Shown piece by piece: positions 17,452 through 26,800 of a stretch of 64,000 bases of DNA. The stretch lies in contig NZ_MQSU01000001.1 in the NCBI RefSeq assembly GCF_001907245.1, positions 208,224 through 272,223 on the forward strand, given 5' to 3'. The stretch is from Boudabousia liubingyangii (GTDB taxonomy: Bacteria > Actinomycetota > Actinomycetes > Actinomycetales > Actinomycetaceae). Every line of letters starts with the position of its first letter. Positions within the stretch are counted from its first letter, which is position 1. Position numbers and translations under genes: made by a program. Below the pieces are notes generated by a model. It had not been told where the DNA came from, did not search any database, and saw only the letters and a list, made by a program, of their open reading frames with translations.

Positions 17452-19023
17452 TCACTGGCCCCAGGCCACGGAGAGGCGCGCCTGACGCGGGTCCCCACCA
17501 GCCTTCGACAATAGCTCCAGCGCGGTCCCCTGCGCGTAAACCTGCCCGGACTTCAGCACGGTCATCCAGTCGGCCAGCTCCAGCACATCCTGCGGGTTAT
17601 GCGTAATCAGCAGGGTCGTGGCCCCCAACTGCTCAAGGATCTTCCGCAGCAGGGAGCGGGCCGAGGCCGCGGCGGACTCATCCATGGCCGACAGGGGCTC
17701 ATCCAACAGCACCAGTTGCGGGGCCTGTGACGCCAAACGCGCCAAAGCCACGCGCTGCTTCTCTCCCCCAGACAGGGCCGAAGGATAACGCTCCGCTAGG
17801 TGGTCACAACCCACCCACAGCAGGGCCGACTTCACCAGTTCCGCCCGCTGCTTCTGGGAGAGTTCTTTACGAGTATGACGCAGCGCGAAATCAATATTCT
17901 TCGCGCAAGAAAAATGCGGGAACAGGATTGGCGACTGCTCTAGGACACCCACCGTGGCTCCCTGCAGATCCACCTGCCCTTGGAAGGGCAAGGTCCCACT
18001 CAGTGCCGAAAGCAGCGTCGACTTGCCGGCCCCGTTCGGGCCCACAATCGCCGTAATCTTCCCCGCCGGGAAGGTCGACTTAATGGCCACCTGACGCTCT
18101 GGAACCTGCAGGTCCACGCTCACCTCAGGCGCGGCACCCGCAGAAGGAAGATGCGTCAGATCAGGTTCCTGAATCTGCTCCGACTTGGTCTTTTGGAAAC
18201 GACCCCGCGGCTTACCCGCATTCCGGCCCGAAAGCATCGCGGCACTACCCAGTAGTAGCGCCAAAATGATCAGTACCAAAGACAGGGCCAGTGCCTGCCC
18301 GGTATCGTCCTCGCGCAGTAGGTAAATATCCAGCGGAATAGTCCGCGTAACACCCTGCAAAGAACCCGCAAAGGTCAGGGTGGCCCCGAACTCACCCAGT
18401 GCCCGAGCAAAAGCCAGAGCCGCCGCCGAGGCCAACGCCGGCCTAGCCAACGGCAGAGTAATCTTCCAAAAGATCGTGCTGGAAGGTGCCCCCAGTGTCC
18501 GAGCCTGACGCTCATACTTATCACCCGAAGCGCGCAGGGCGGACTCAAAAGAAGCGAAGAAGAACGGTAGCGCCACGAAAGTCTGGGCCATCACCACGGC
18601 CACGGAAGTGAAAGCGACGCGCACCCCGAATAGGTCCAGGTACTGCCCCAGTAGCCCGTAGCGGCCCCAGGTTTGCAGTAGCACCAGGCCGGCCACCACG
18701 GGCGGTAGCACCATGGGTAGGCGCAGCAGGCCCCGAATGGCCTTCGCGATCGCCGTCCGAGTCTTATGCTGCGGGTTTTGCCGCGCGCACCAGATTGCCA
18801 GCGGGGCCCCAAACACCACGCAGGCCAAGGTGGCCACGGAACAGGTCCAGATGGACAGCCACAGTGCGTCCCGGGACGAGGGCGCGGTCAGCAACTCCCA
18901 GATACTGCCCCACGGTAGTCGCAGTAGTAGCGCCACGATGGGGATGACCAAAAAGGCCACCCCGATTACCGCCAGTGGGATCATCCACCAGGGAACCGGA
19001 GTGCCTTCAGTATGTCGTTTCAC
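17452..19023 (-). CDS. modBC: Molybdate ABC transporter, fused permease and ATPase (ModB-ModC)
   Basis: 523 residues. Residues 1-255 form a ModB-type permease with about six helices and the EAA-type loop (ARTLGAPSSTIFWKITLPLARP). Residues 315-523 form the ATPase: Walker A GPNGAGKST, signature LSGGEKQRVALARL, Walker B LVLLDEPLSAMDES, and switch His in LLITHNPQDV. The C-terminal MOP molybdate-sensing domain of classical ModC is absent. With ModA it imports molybdate (or tungstate) for the nitrate reductase cofactor. The start is GTG at 19023 with a weak ribosome binding site, 73 bases after modA. The gene fusion is unusual but in frame and continuous. Confidence 0.92.
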   Translation of the reverse strand: MKRHTEGTPVPWWMIPLAVIGVAFLVIPIVALLLRLPWGSIWELLTAPSSRDALWLSIWTCSVATLACVVFGAPLAIWCARQNPQHKTRTAIAKAIRGLLRLPMVLPPVVAGLVLLQTWGRYGLLGQYLDLFGVRVAFTSVAVVMAQTFVALPFFFASFESALRASGDKYERQARTLGAPSSTIFWKITLPLARPALASAAALAFARALGEFGATLTFAGSLQGVTRTIPLDIYLLREDDTGQALALSLVLIILALLLGSAAMLSGRNAGKPRGRFQKTKSEQIQEPDLTHLPSAGAAPEVSVDLQVPERQVAIKSTFPAGKITAIVGPNGAGKSTLLSALSGTLPFQGQVDLQGATVGVLEQSPILFPHFSCAKNIDFALRHTRKELSQKQRAELVKSALLWVGCDHLAERYPSALSGGEKQRVALARLASQAPQLVLLDEPLSAMDESAAASARSLLRKILEQLGATTLLITHNPQDVLELADWMTVLKSGQVYAQGTALELLSKAGGDPRQARLSVAWGQ

Positions 19024-19096
19024 GTCGAGTCAGCTCTAACTATGCGTGCTTCTAACGATTGGTTCTAGCTTCGTTCTGCTATCTGAGCGCTTGGGC

Positions 19097-19897
19097 TCAG
19101 GGCTTCATGAAGCCGGCTTTTTCTAGCAGCGCCTGGCCCTCATCAGAGAGCACTGCCTTCACGAAGTCTTCAGCTAGTTCCTTGTTCTTGGCTTCCTTCA
19201 CAACCGCGATCGGGTACTTGTTGACGATCTCGTTAGCAGCCGGCAGGTCAATGATTTCCACGTTCTTTGCCGAGGCCGCATCGGTCTTGTAAACCAGGCC
19301 CGCGTCCGCGTCACCGGATTCCACCTTGGCGCGAACGTCGGTTACCTTGTTTTCTTCCGAGGCAGGCTTTAGGGTGACGCCGGCAGCCTTTTCTAGCTTC
19401 TTGGTAGCGCTACCGCAGGGGACGCGCTCCTGGCAGACCACTAGGCGGGCGTTATCTAGGCTCTCATTTAGGCCGGTTACCTTAGCCGGGTTACCTTTGG
19501 GGACAATCATGGTTAGGGTGTTGGCGGTGAAGTCCTTCGGGTCGCCCACCAGGTTGGCTTCTAGGGCCTTCTTCATGACCTTCTGGTTGGCGGTCGCGAG
19601 CACGTCTGCGGGGGCGCCAGCCTTGAGTTGGTCTAGCAGGGTGGAGGAGCCTTCAAAAGAGAACTTGACCTCTACGCCCGGGTGGGACTTCTGGAAGACA
19701 TCCTTGTCAATGTCCTTGAAGACCTGGTGTAGTGAAGCGGCAGCGAAGACGGTAACGCTCTTACCGGTGCTTTCAGCAGTGGACTGGGTTTCGGTGGTAT
19801 TTGAGTCAGCGGTCTTGGTGGCCTCAGAGCTGCAGGCACCCAAGGACAGGGCGGCAGCGGCGGCTACGGCCAAGACGGAAGCAAGTTTGCGGTTCAT
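19097..19897 (-). CDS. modA: Molybdate ABC transporter substrate-binding lipoprotein
   Basis: 266 residues. Signal peptide with lipobox LGAC at residues 19-22, so the protein is anchored outside the membrane. The mature part has the ModA pattern: VTVFAAASLHQVFKDI near 50, FSFEGSSTLLDQLKAGAPADV (residues that hold the oxyanion), and DAGLVYKTDAASA. It delivers molybdate to the fused ModBC encoded next. GAGGGATTACT precedes the ATG, a strong ribosome binding site. The operon order modA-modBC follows the regulator gene on the same strand. Confidence 0.94.
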   Translation of the reverse strand: MNRKLASVLAVAAAAALSLGACSSEATKTADSNTTETQSTAESTGKSVTVFAAASLHQVFKDIDKDVFQKSHPGVEVKFSFEGSSTLLDQLKAGAPADVLATANQKVMKKALEANLVGDPKDFTANTLTMIVPKGNPAKVTGLNESLDNARLVVCQERVPCGSATKKLEKAAGVTLKPASEENKVTDVRAKVESGDADAGLVYKTDAASAKNVEIIDLPAANEIVNKYPIAVVKEAKNKELAEDFVKAVLSDEGQALLEKAGFMKP

Positions 19898-20012
19898 AGT
19901 AATCCCTCTTTACTAAGATTCGGTCGTATTTTCGATTATTTTCTGACTAGGATTCAGGCGGGCGAAAACGAAGATTCGTCAGTGAGAATCCGACATGTTT
20001 TTAGCTAGGTGT
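19898..20012. promoter_or_regulatory. modA upstream region with repeated GATTC-type motifs
   Basis: The octamer AAGATTCG occurs at 19915-19922 and again at 19971-19978. Related GGATTC sequences lie near 19950 and, inverted, near 19986. CGTATTTTCG and CGAAAACG form an imperfect inverted pair. Such repeats could be operators for molybdate or nitrate control of modA; no known consensus was recognised. Confidence 0.35.
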
Positions 20013-20756
20013 TTAAACCTGGATCGAAGCGGTGGGCTCTAGCTCCGGACCGTGGAGCCGCAAACGGCTGTACCCTTCCTTTGGCACTGCGACTAGGGAG
20101 GCGCGGATCTGGCCATGCGTGACCACACGCATGATTTCATCAAGAAATGCCCAGTAAAGGTTAAGTTGGTAGGTGTCGACCTCTCTTTCTTCACCCCAGA
20201 CCGGACAAGTCAACAGGATCATCTCTTGCGGTGACTGCGTAGTACGCGCAGAAAACCCTAGGGACGAAAGAAATATCCGGACCTTCGACAAGTGCAACTC
20301 TAGCGCAGATTCAGGTGCTTTGGGGTCAATCTGGGCATGAGTAGGCAAAACCTCGTGCGCGAAAAGCTCACCGGCCCACTCGCGACCAAACTCGGCCGCC
20401 AAAATATCAATCTCAATGCCGCGACGCTCCAGCACCTTCTTCACCGCGCTAGAACGGTAAGTAGCCAAATTGTCAACGATTTCAAAAGAAGCGGGGACGG
20501 CCGGCTCGTAATACCAGACCGGGCGACCTCGTCCCCCATTCTTCTGCCTAGAACGCTTAACCTGGCCCTTTTCGCACAGAACCTCAAGATGCTCCCGCAA
20601 AGTATTGGGGTGCATCTTGAGGTGTTCAGAAAGTTGCTGTACGGACTGCGGGCGCAGCTGCTCTGCTAGCGCACTCAGCACCTGGTACTGGGTAGAAGTC
20701 AGAGCAGCCAGCTCACGAAGAGCCTGATAAGAGCGGCCTACAGCTATCTGTGTCAT
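20013..20756 (-). CDS. Helix-turn-helix transcriptional regulator at the end of the nar operon
   Basis: 247 residues from the ATG at 20756; a GTG at 20804 would add 16 residues. Neither start has a strong ribosome binding site. Residues about 15-85 form a winged HTH of the ArsR/HTH_20 kind: TSTQYQVLSALAEQ, PQSVQQLSEHLKMHPNTLREHL, then a basic wing with RQKNGGRGRPVWYY. The C-terminal 150 residues are of unknown fold and have two cysteines or fewer, so a classic Fe-S sensor is unlikely. It starts soon after narI on the same strand and precedes modA, which suggests control of nitrate respiration or molybdate uptake. Confidence 0.75.
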   Translation of the reverse strand: MTQIAVGRSYQALRELAALTSTQYQVLSALAEQLRPQSVQQLSEHLKMHPNTLREHLEVLCEKGQVKRSRQKNGGRGRPVWYYEPAVPASFEIVDNLATYRSSAVKKVLERRGIEIDILAAEFGREWAGELFAHEVLPTHAQIDPKAPESALELHLSKVRIFLSSLGFSARTTQSPQEMILLTCPVWGEEREVDTYQLNLYWAFLDEIMRVVTHGQIRASLVAVPKEGYSRLRLHGPELEPTASIQV

Positions 20757-20816
20757 GTTCGTAAAATTCCGATGATCTAAGCGGAGGGTCCCTCTCTTAC
20801 CCACCAGAATACTGGA

Positions 20817-21590
20817 TTAGGCGCCGGAAGGTCGAGCCCCGCCAGTGTAGTAATCGTCCGAGGAACGATCCACGGGCTGCCAACCGGACGGAGTCGGGGT
20901 GGTGCCAGTGGCGGCCTCGCGCGAACGGTAAACCACGTACGGGCGGGTCATGTAACCAACCGGAGCGGAAACCACGTGCACTAGACGAGTGAAAGGCCAA
21001 ACCGCAAACAGTAGGAAACCAGCCACAATGTGCATCTTGAAGGTCAGGGGCACATCAGCCATCAGGGCCGGATCCGGCTGCAACATGAACAGTGAGCGGA
21101 ACCAGGGGCCAATGGTTTCACGGTAATCGTAGCCACCAGGCTGACCGAAGATCTGGTTCATGGTGGTCGCGGTCGCGCCCAAGCAGATCGGGATCAGTAG
21201 CAGCACGTACATGATCTTGTCATTGCGGCTGGTAGCCAGGCGCACGGACTTGATCACGAAGCGACGGTACAGCAGACCGATCAGACCAAGGATGGTCATG
21301 ATGCCGGCGATGGTACCGCCAATGGTGGCCACTAGGTGGTAAGAGTGCTCGCTGACGCCCATGGCGTTAGTGACAGCCTTCGGGAACACTAGGCCCATGA
21401 TGTGGCCAACGCCCACGAAGATAATGCCCAAGTGGAACAGCGGGGAGGAGATCCGCAAGATCTTCGATTCGTACATCTGGCTAGAACGGGAGGTCCAACC
21501 GAACTGGTCGGTCTTCCAACGCCAGATCATGCCGCCAATCAGTAGAGTCAGGCAGATGTAGGGGAAGGCAACCCAAAGAAAGAATTCCAT
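20817..21590 (-). CDS. narI: Respiratory nitrate reductase gamma subunit
   Basis: 257 residues with five membrane helices. It is the di-haem cytochrome b subunit that oxidises menaquinol and passes electrons to NarH. Haem-ligand histidines are visible in SPLFHLGIIFVGVGHIMG (near 55 and 65) and in MHIVAGFLLFAVWPFTRLVH (near 190 and 208). It follows narJ with only 2 bases between them. The C-terminal tail is cytoplasmic and rich in Ser, Gly and Pro. Length and helix number are normal for NarI. Confidence 0.96.
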   Translation of the reverse strand: MEFFLWVAFPYICLTLLIGGMIWRWKTDQFGWTSRSSQMYESKILRISSPLFHLGIIFVGVGHIMGLVFPKAVTNAMGVSEHSYHLVATIGGTIAGIMTILGLIGLLYRRFVIKSVRLATSRNDKIMYVLLLIPICLGATATTMNQIFGQPGGYDYRETIGPWFRSLFMLQPDPALMADVPLTFKMHIVAGFLLFAVWPFTRLVHVVSAPVGYMTRPYVVYRSREAATGTTPTPSGWQPVDRSSDDYYTGGARPSGA

Positions 21591-21592
21591 TG

Positions 21593-22270
21593 TTATGCTC
21601 CTGGGATTGAAGTCGGGAAGGGTAGGTCTTCATTACCCACAAGCTCTGCCGGTGGGCCTTGGCGGATCAGTTTCTGGTACAGATCCATGGTTTGGTCATC
21701 GATGGGTCCCAGCACGGCACACACGTTTTCCAAGATCGGGGTCCACGGGGCACCCAACTGGCCCAGGGCCGCACGCAAGACCTCAAGGCCTTCACGGTAG
21801 GCGGGCAGTAGGTGCTTAACCGCCGGGTCGTCACTGCGGGCGCACAGTTCCAGCACTACCGGCAGGTAGTCCGGGAGCTCATTGCCCTGTAGTTCAAAAC
21901 CAGCGGCCTTAAGTAGTTCCTGGAAAGTGAGGATAGCCGCGCCGCGTCCTCGGGTATCCCCGACCGCGTAGTAGGTCAGGTAGGGGGCGCAGCGACGCTT
22001 CTGGTCGAAGGTGTCCACGTACTGGGCTTCGACCTCGCTCTGCGGGACCGACTGGGCCCAGTTGCAGAACTCTAGGAAGCGACCCGAAATGGGTTCGGGT
22101 AGGACCGTGACGGCCTGGCTGACCTGGTTGAGGCGCTCGGCCCAGTCTGCCTTCGGGTAATCCAAAAGCAGGCTGGCGGCCATGTAAACCACTGAACGTT
22201 CCCCGTCGGTGACCTCAACCGGGGTGACCGGTTCAGCCGGGTGGGAACGCAAGAAATTTACGTATTTCAT
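21593..22270 (-). CDS. narJ: Nitrate reductase assembly chaperone
   Basis: 225 residues, mostly helical. NarJ binds the N-terminus of apo-NarG and is needed for insertion of the molybdenum cofactor and one Fe-S cluster; it is not part of the final enzyme. Family features are LLDYPKADWAERL near 37, a central YVDTFDQKRRCAPYLTYYAVGDTRGRG (broken here by no gap), and ELPDYLPVVLELC. It lies between narH and narI with 2-base gaps, the usual place. Confidence 0.94.
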   Translation of the reverse strand: MKYVNFLRSHPAEPVTPVEVTDGERSVVYMAASLLLDYPKADWAERLNQVSQAVTVLPEPISGRFLEFCNWAQSVPQSEVEAQYVDTFDQKRRCAPYLTYYAVGDTRGRGAAILTFQELLKAAGFELQGNELPDYLPVVLELCARSDDPAVKHLLPAYREGLEVLRAALGQLGAPWTPILENVCAVLGPIDDQTMDLYQKLIRQGPPAELVGNEDLPFPTSIPGA

Positions 22271-22272
22271 GC

Positions 22273-23880
22273 TTACTTCCTAGTCCGTAAGGTCACGAAT
22301 ACCTTCTGTGCGGACTCCTGGGCTAGGCCACAGCCGCCACCACAGGCAGCCGGGGCGCCGGCACCCGGACCAACCTCTGCCGCGTTAGCAGAGTTCGGGA
22401 AGACACCACCATTATTGAAGTTGCCGTAGGGGTCGTAGTCGCCGTTGGTTTCGCGTAGCTCACGAATGCCGCGGGGCTCTTCCGGGTGGGAGGTAGGAAT
22501 CACGTAGCGGTCGTCGTACTTGGCGATAGCTAGTAGACGGTACATGGCTTCCAGTTCCTCACCGGTCATGCCCACAGCTTCGGCAATGCTTTCATCACCG
22601 GTGCCGTTAACGCGGACGGTACGCATGTAGGAACGCATGGCCGCTAGGCGACGCAGGGACTTTTCGACCGGGACGGTATCACCAGCGGTGAACAGGCCAG
22701 CTAGGTATTCCATGGGGATACGCATCTGGCTGATCGCGGTGAGTAGGACGCGGTGGTCTTCACCGTCGCTACCGGCCTGGGATACTGCTTCCACGACCGG
22801 AGAGAGCGGCGGGATGTACCAAACCATGGGCATGGTGCGGTATTCCGGGTGTAGCGGTAGGGCCACGTGGTACTTGTGGATCAGGTCGTAGATCGGTGAC
22901 TGCTGGGCAGCATCGATGAAGCCCTGCGGGACGCCGTCGGCTAGGGCCTGGGCGATTACCTGCGGGTCGTGCGGATCTAGTAGTAGGTCGCACTGTGCCG
23001 GGTAGAGGTCGTGCTCGTTTTCGACGCTGGCAGCCTCGAGGACAGCGTCAGCATCGTAGAGCAGCACGCCCAGGTAGCGTAGGCGGCCCACGCAGGTTTC
23101 GGAACAGATGGTGGGCTGTCCGATTTCTAGGCGCGGGTAGCACATGGTGCACTTTTCGGCCTTACCGGTGTCGTGGTTGAAGTAGACCTTCTTGTAGGGG
23201 CAGCCAGAGACGCACATGCGCCAGCCGCGGCACTTATCCTGGTCCACTAGCACGATGCCGTCTTCGGTGCGCTTGTACATAGCACCAGAGGGGCAGGAAG
23301 AAACACAGGTGGGGTTTAGGCAGTGTTCACAGATGCGGGGCAGGTAGAACATGAAGGTTTCTTCGATCTGAGTCTTAACCTTCAGGTTCATCTGGTCTAG
23401 AACCGGGTCCTTGTGCATGGTTTCTGCACTACCACCCAGGTCGTCGTCCCAGTTCGGACCCCAAGAGATGGTGTCCATGTGCTTGCCGCTGACCTGCGAC
23501 TTGGCGCGTGCCACCGGGAGGGACTTGGAGTCCTTCGGGGCGGACAGGAGCTTTTCGTACTCGTAGGTCCAGGGCTCGTAGTAGTCGTCCAGCTCCGGCA
23601 TGTTCGGGTTGGCGAAGATCTGGGTGAGCTTCTTTAGGCGACCGCCGGCCTTGGGCTTGAGCTTGCCGCTGGCGGTACGTTCCCAGCCACCCTTCCACTT
23701 TTCCTGGTCTTCCCACTGCTGCGGGTAGCCAACACCGGGGCGGGTTTCCACGTTGTTGAACCACATGTACTCGGTGCCTTCACGGTTGGTCCAGGCCTGC
23801 TTACAGGTCACGGAACAGGTGTGGCAGCCGATGCACTTGTCTAGGTTCATGACCATTGCGATTTGAGCCATGATCTTCAT
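22273..23880 (-). CDS. narH: Respiratory nitrate reductase beta subunit
   Basis: 535 residues. Electron-transfer subunit with four Fe-S clusters. The four cysteine groups are intact: CIGCHTCSVTCKQ near 16, CEHCLNPTCVSSCP near 185, CRGWRMCVSGCP near 217 (the Trp marks the [3Fe-4S] site), and CTMCYPRLEIGQPTICSETC near 243. The ATG overlaps the narG stop by one base (TGATG), so translation is probably coupled. The C-terminus is extended by a Gly/Ala-rich tail that contains two extra cysteines (ACGGGCG), which is not part of the conserved core. Confidence 0.96.
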   Translation of the reverse strand: MKIMAQIAMVMNLDKCIGCHTCSVTCKQAWTNREGTEYMWFNNVETRPGVGYPQQWEDQEKWKGGWERTASGKLKPKAGGRLKKLTQIFANPNMPELDDYYEPWTYEYEKLLSAPKDSKSLPVARAKSQVSGKHMDTISWGPNWDDDLGGSAETMHKDPVLDQMNLKVKTQIEETFMFYLPRICEHCLNPTCVSSCPSGAMYKRTEDGIVLVDQDKCRGWRMCVSGCPYKKVYFNHDTGKAEKCTMCYPRLEIGQPTICSETCVGRLRYLGVLLYDADAVLEAASVENEHDLYPAQCDLLLDPHDPQVIAQALADGVPQGFIDAAQQSPIYDLIHKYHVALPLHPEYRTMPMVWYIPPLSPVVEAVSQAGSDGEDHRVLLTAISQMRIPMEYLAGLFTAGDTVPVEKSLRRLAAMRSYMRTVRVNGTGDESIAEAVGMTGEELEAMYRLLAIAKYDDRYVIPTSHPEEPRGIRELRETNGDYDPYGNFNNGGVFPNSANAAEVGPGAGAPAACGGGCGLAQESAQKVFVTLRTRK

Positions 23881-26800
23881 CAGAACTGTACCTCCTGGCT
23901 ACGACGACGAACGACCGTAACCTCATCTCTCTGGTTACCGGTGGGGCCAATGTAGTTAAACGCGTAGTTGAACTGGCCGTGGCCACCAATCAGGTGAGAG
24001 GGCTTCAAGAAAATACGGGTTAGGGAGTTGTGGGTACCACCGCGTTTACCGGTGGACTCATTCAACGGGGTGTTCATGGTGCGCTCTTGCGCGTGATGCA
24101 TGAACACGGTTCCCTCTGGCATACGGTGAGAAACCACTGCGCGAGCAGAAACCACACCGTTGCGGTTAGCAACTTCAATCCAGTCGTTGTCCTTAACGCC
24201 GATCTTCTCGGCGTCCTTAATGGACATCCAGACGGTCTGACCGCCACGACCCAGGGTCAACATGTGAATGTTGTCGAAGTACTGGGAGTGGATCGCCCAC
24301 TTGTTGTGGACGGTCAGGTAGCGGACGGCTACCTCGGTCTGACCCTGGCCGTTCTGGCCGACGGTGCCCGGGGCGGCTTCACCGTATAGGTGCAGCAGAT
24401 CCAACGGGGGTCGGAAGACCGGGAGGGCTTCACCCATACCCTTGATCCAGTCGTGGTCAAGGAAGAAGTGCTGACGGCCCGACAGGGTGTGCCAGGGCTT
24501 CTCACGTTCGACGTTAATCACGAAGGCGGAGTAGCGGCGGCCACCGTGCTCAGAACCCGACCATTCGGGGCTGGTCACAATGGACATGGGCTTTTCCTGC
24601 ACGTCACGGAAGGTGATGCGAACGTCCTCGGAAGAAGCGGAAAGGTCCTGAGTGTAGGTACCGGTACGCTCATCCAGGTGCTTGAAGCCGGCGGTGGCCA
24701 GGCGACCGTTAGTGGTGCCGGACAGGCGCAGCATCATTTCCGCAGCCTTCTTATCGGTGTCGATCGCCGGGCGCGGGCCTAGGGCGGTCGGAACCGTACC
24801 GTTCATGCGGGCTAGCTGCTTGATTTCCAGTTCGGGCTTGAACAGGATGCCCTTGGTGCCCATGCCGACCTTTTCAGGTAGCGGGCCAATGGCATTGTAC
24901 TTTTCTAGGATCTTCGTGTAGTCGCGTTCGACCTCGACGATCTTCGGCATGTTCAGGCCGGGGACCCAACCGCATTCGGAACGCGGCTGGACGTGCGGGC
25001 CGGGGCCGGTGATCTCATCGGGAGTATCGTGTGCGAGCGGCACGGAGATAACGTCCTTCTGGGTGCCCAGGTGTTCACCGGCGAAGTCAGAGACTAGCGC
25101 GGATAGGTCCTGGAACAGCTGGAAGTCGGTGCGAGCTTCCCACGGCGGGTTGATGGCCGCGTTGAAGGAGTGCACGTAGGGGTGCATATCCGTGGAGGAA
25201 AGGTCGTACTTTTCGTACCAGGTGGCAGCCGGTAGGACCACGTCAGAGAACAGCGTGGTAGAGGTGTTGCGGAAGTCCGCGGTCACCATTAGGTCCAGCT
25301 TGCCCTGCGGGGCCTCGTCACGCCAGGTCATCTTGCGGGGGCGAGCCTCGGGGGCTAGTTCTTCAGCCTGGACGTCGTTATCGGCGCCCAGCATGTGGCG
25401 TAGGAAGAACTCGGTGCCCTTAGCGGAGGAACCTAGCAGGTTGGTACGCCAGTTGAACAGTACCTTGGGCTGGTTCTGGATCGCATCGGGGTCTTCACAG
25501 GCGAACTTGAGTCGGCCCGCGGTGAGTTCTTCGGCCACGTATTCGGCTGCGCCCTTACCGGCGGCAGCGGCGTCCGCACCCAACTGTAGGGAGGAGCGGT
25601 CGAAGGCCGGGTAGGTGGGCATCCAGCCACGCTGGGAAGCTTCCACCAGGGTGTCCGCGGCGGTTAGGTCGCCGAAGACGTTAGCAGCATCGGGGCCACC
25701 TAGGCGGTCGGCGCGCACGCCGTCGTAACGCCATTGGTCGGTGGTGAAGTACCAGAAACCGGTGGCGATCATGTGACGCGGCGGGCGGACCCAGTCAAGG
25801 GCGAAGGAGTACTGTGCCCAACCGGTCATGGGGCGAACCTTTTCCTGGCCCACATAGTGTGCCCAGCCGCCACCGTTAACACCCTGGGTACCACACATGG
25901 TGGTTAGGGCCAGCATGGTGCGGTAGATGGTGTCCGCGTGGTAGTAGTGGTTCACGCCGGCGCCCATGATGATCATGGAGCGGCCTTCGGTTTCTTCCGC
26001 GTTGGTGGCGAAGTCGCGCGCAATGCGGATGATCTGGTTGGCGGAAACACCGGTTAGTTCTTCAGCCCAGGCGGGGGTGCCGGGGGCGGAAGCATCCTCG
26101 TAACCGGTGGGCCATTCGCCCGGTAGGTCCGCGCGGGCCACACCGTAGTTGGCTAGTAGTAGGTCGAAGACGGTGGTGACTAGGTGGTCGCCAACCTTCT
26201 GGACCGGGACGCCACGGTTAACGGTACCGACGCCGACGGGGCCTTCCGGGGTGGTCTGGCCGGGTAGGTCGAAGCGCGGTAGCTCCACGGTGGCGGTCTG
26301 GTAGTTTTCGGTTTCCAGCAAGCTTAGGAGCGGGTCAATACCATCTAGCTTGAGGTTCCACTTGCCAGCGCCGGCGGGGCCGTGACGGTCCGCTAGGGTG
26401 CCGCCCGGGTCCTTGACCGTGCCGTCTGCATCCCAGACGAGGAGGCGCTGCTTGGCGTTCTCAGAATCCTTCAGTTCGTGGCCCTCGGGGAGGTCCGCGG
26501 CGGTCAGGAAGTTACCGGGAACTAGCTTGCCGTCCTTCTCTTCTAGGGTGAGCAGGAAGGGTGAATCGGAGTACTTCTGTAGGTACTTGAGGAAGTACGG
26601 GGTCTGCTTGCCCACGTGGTATTCCTTGAGGATAACGTGACCCATGGCCTGGGCGACGGCACCGTCAGTACCGGGGTTGACGCGGAGCCACTCGTCAGCG
26701 AACTTGGTGTTGTCCGCGTAGTCGGGGGAAACCACGACGACCTTCTGCCCGTGATAGCGGGCTTCGGTCATGAAGTGGGCGTCGGGGGTACGGGTTAGCG

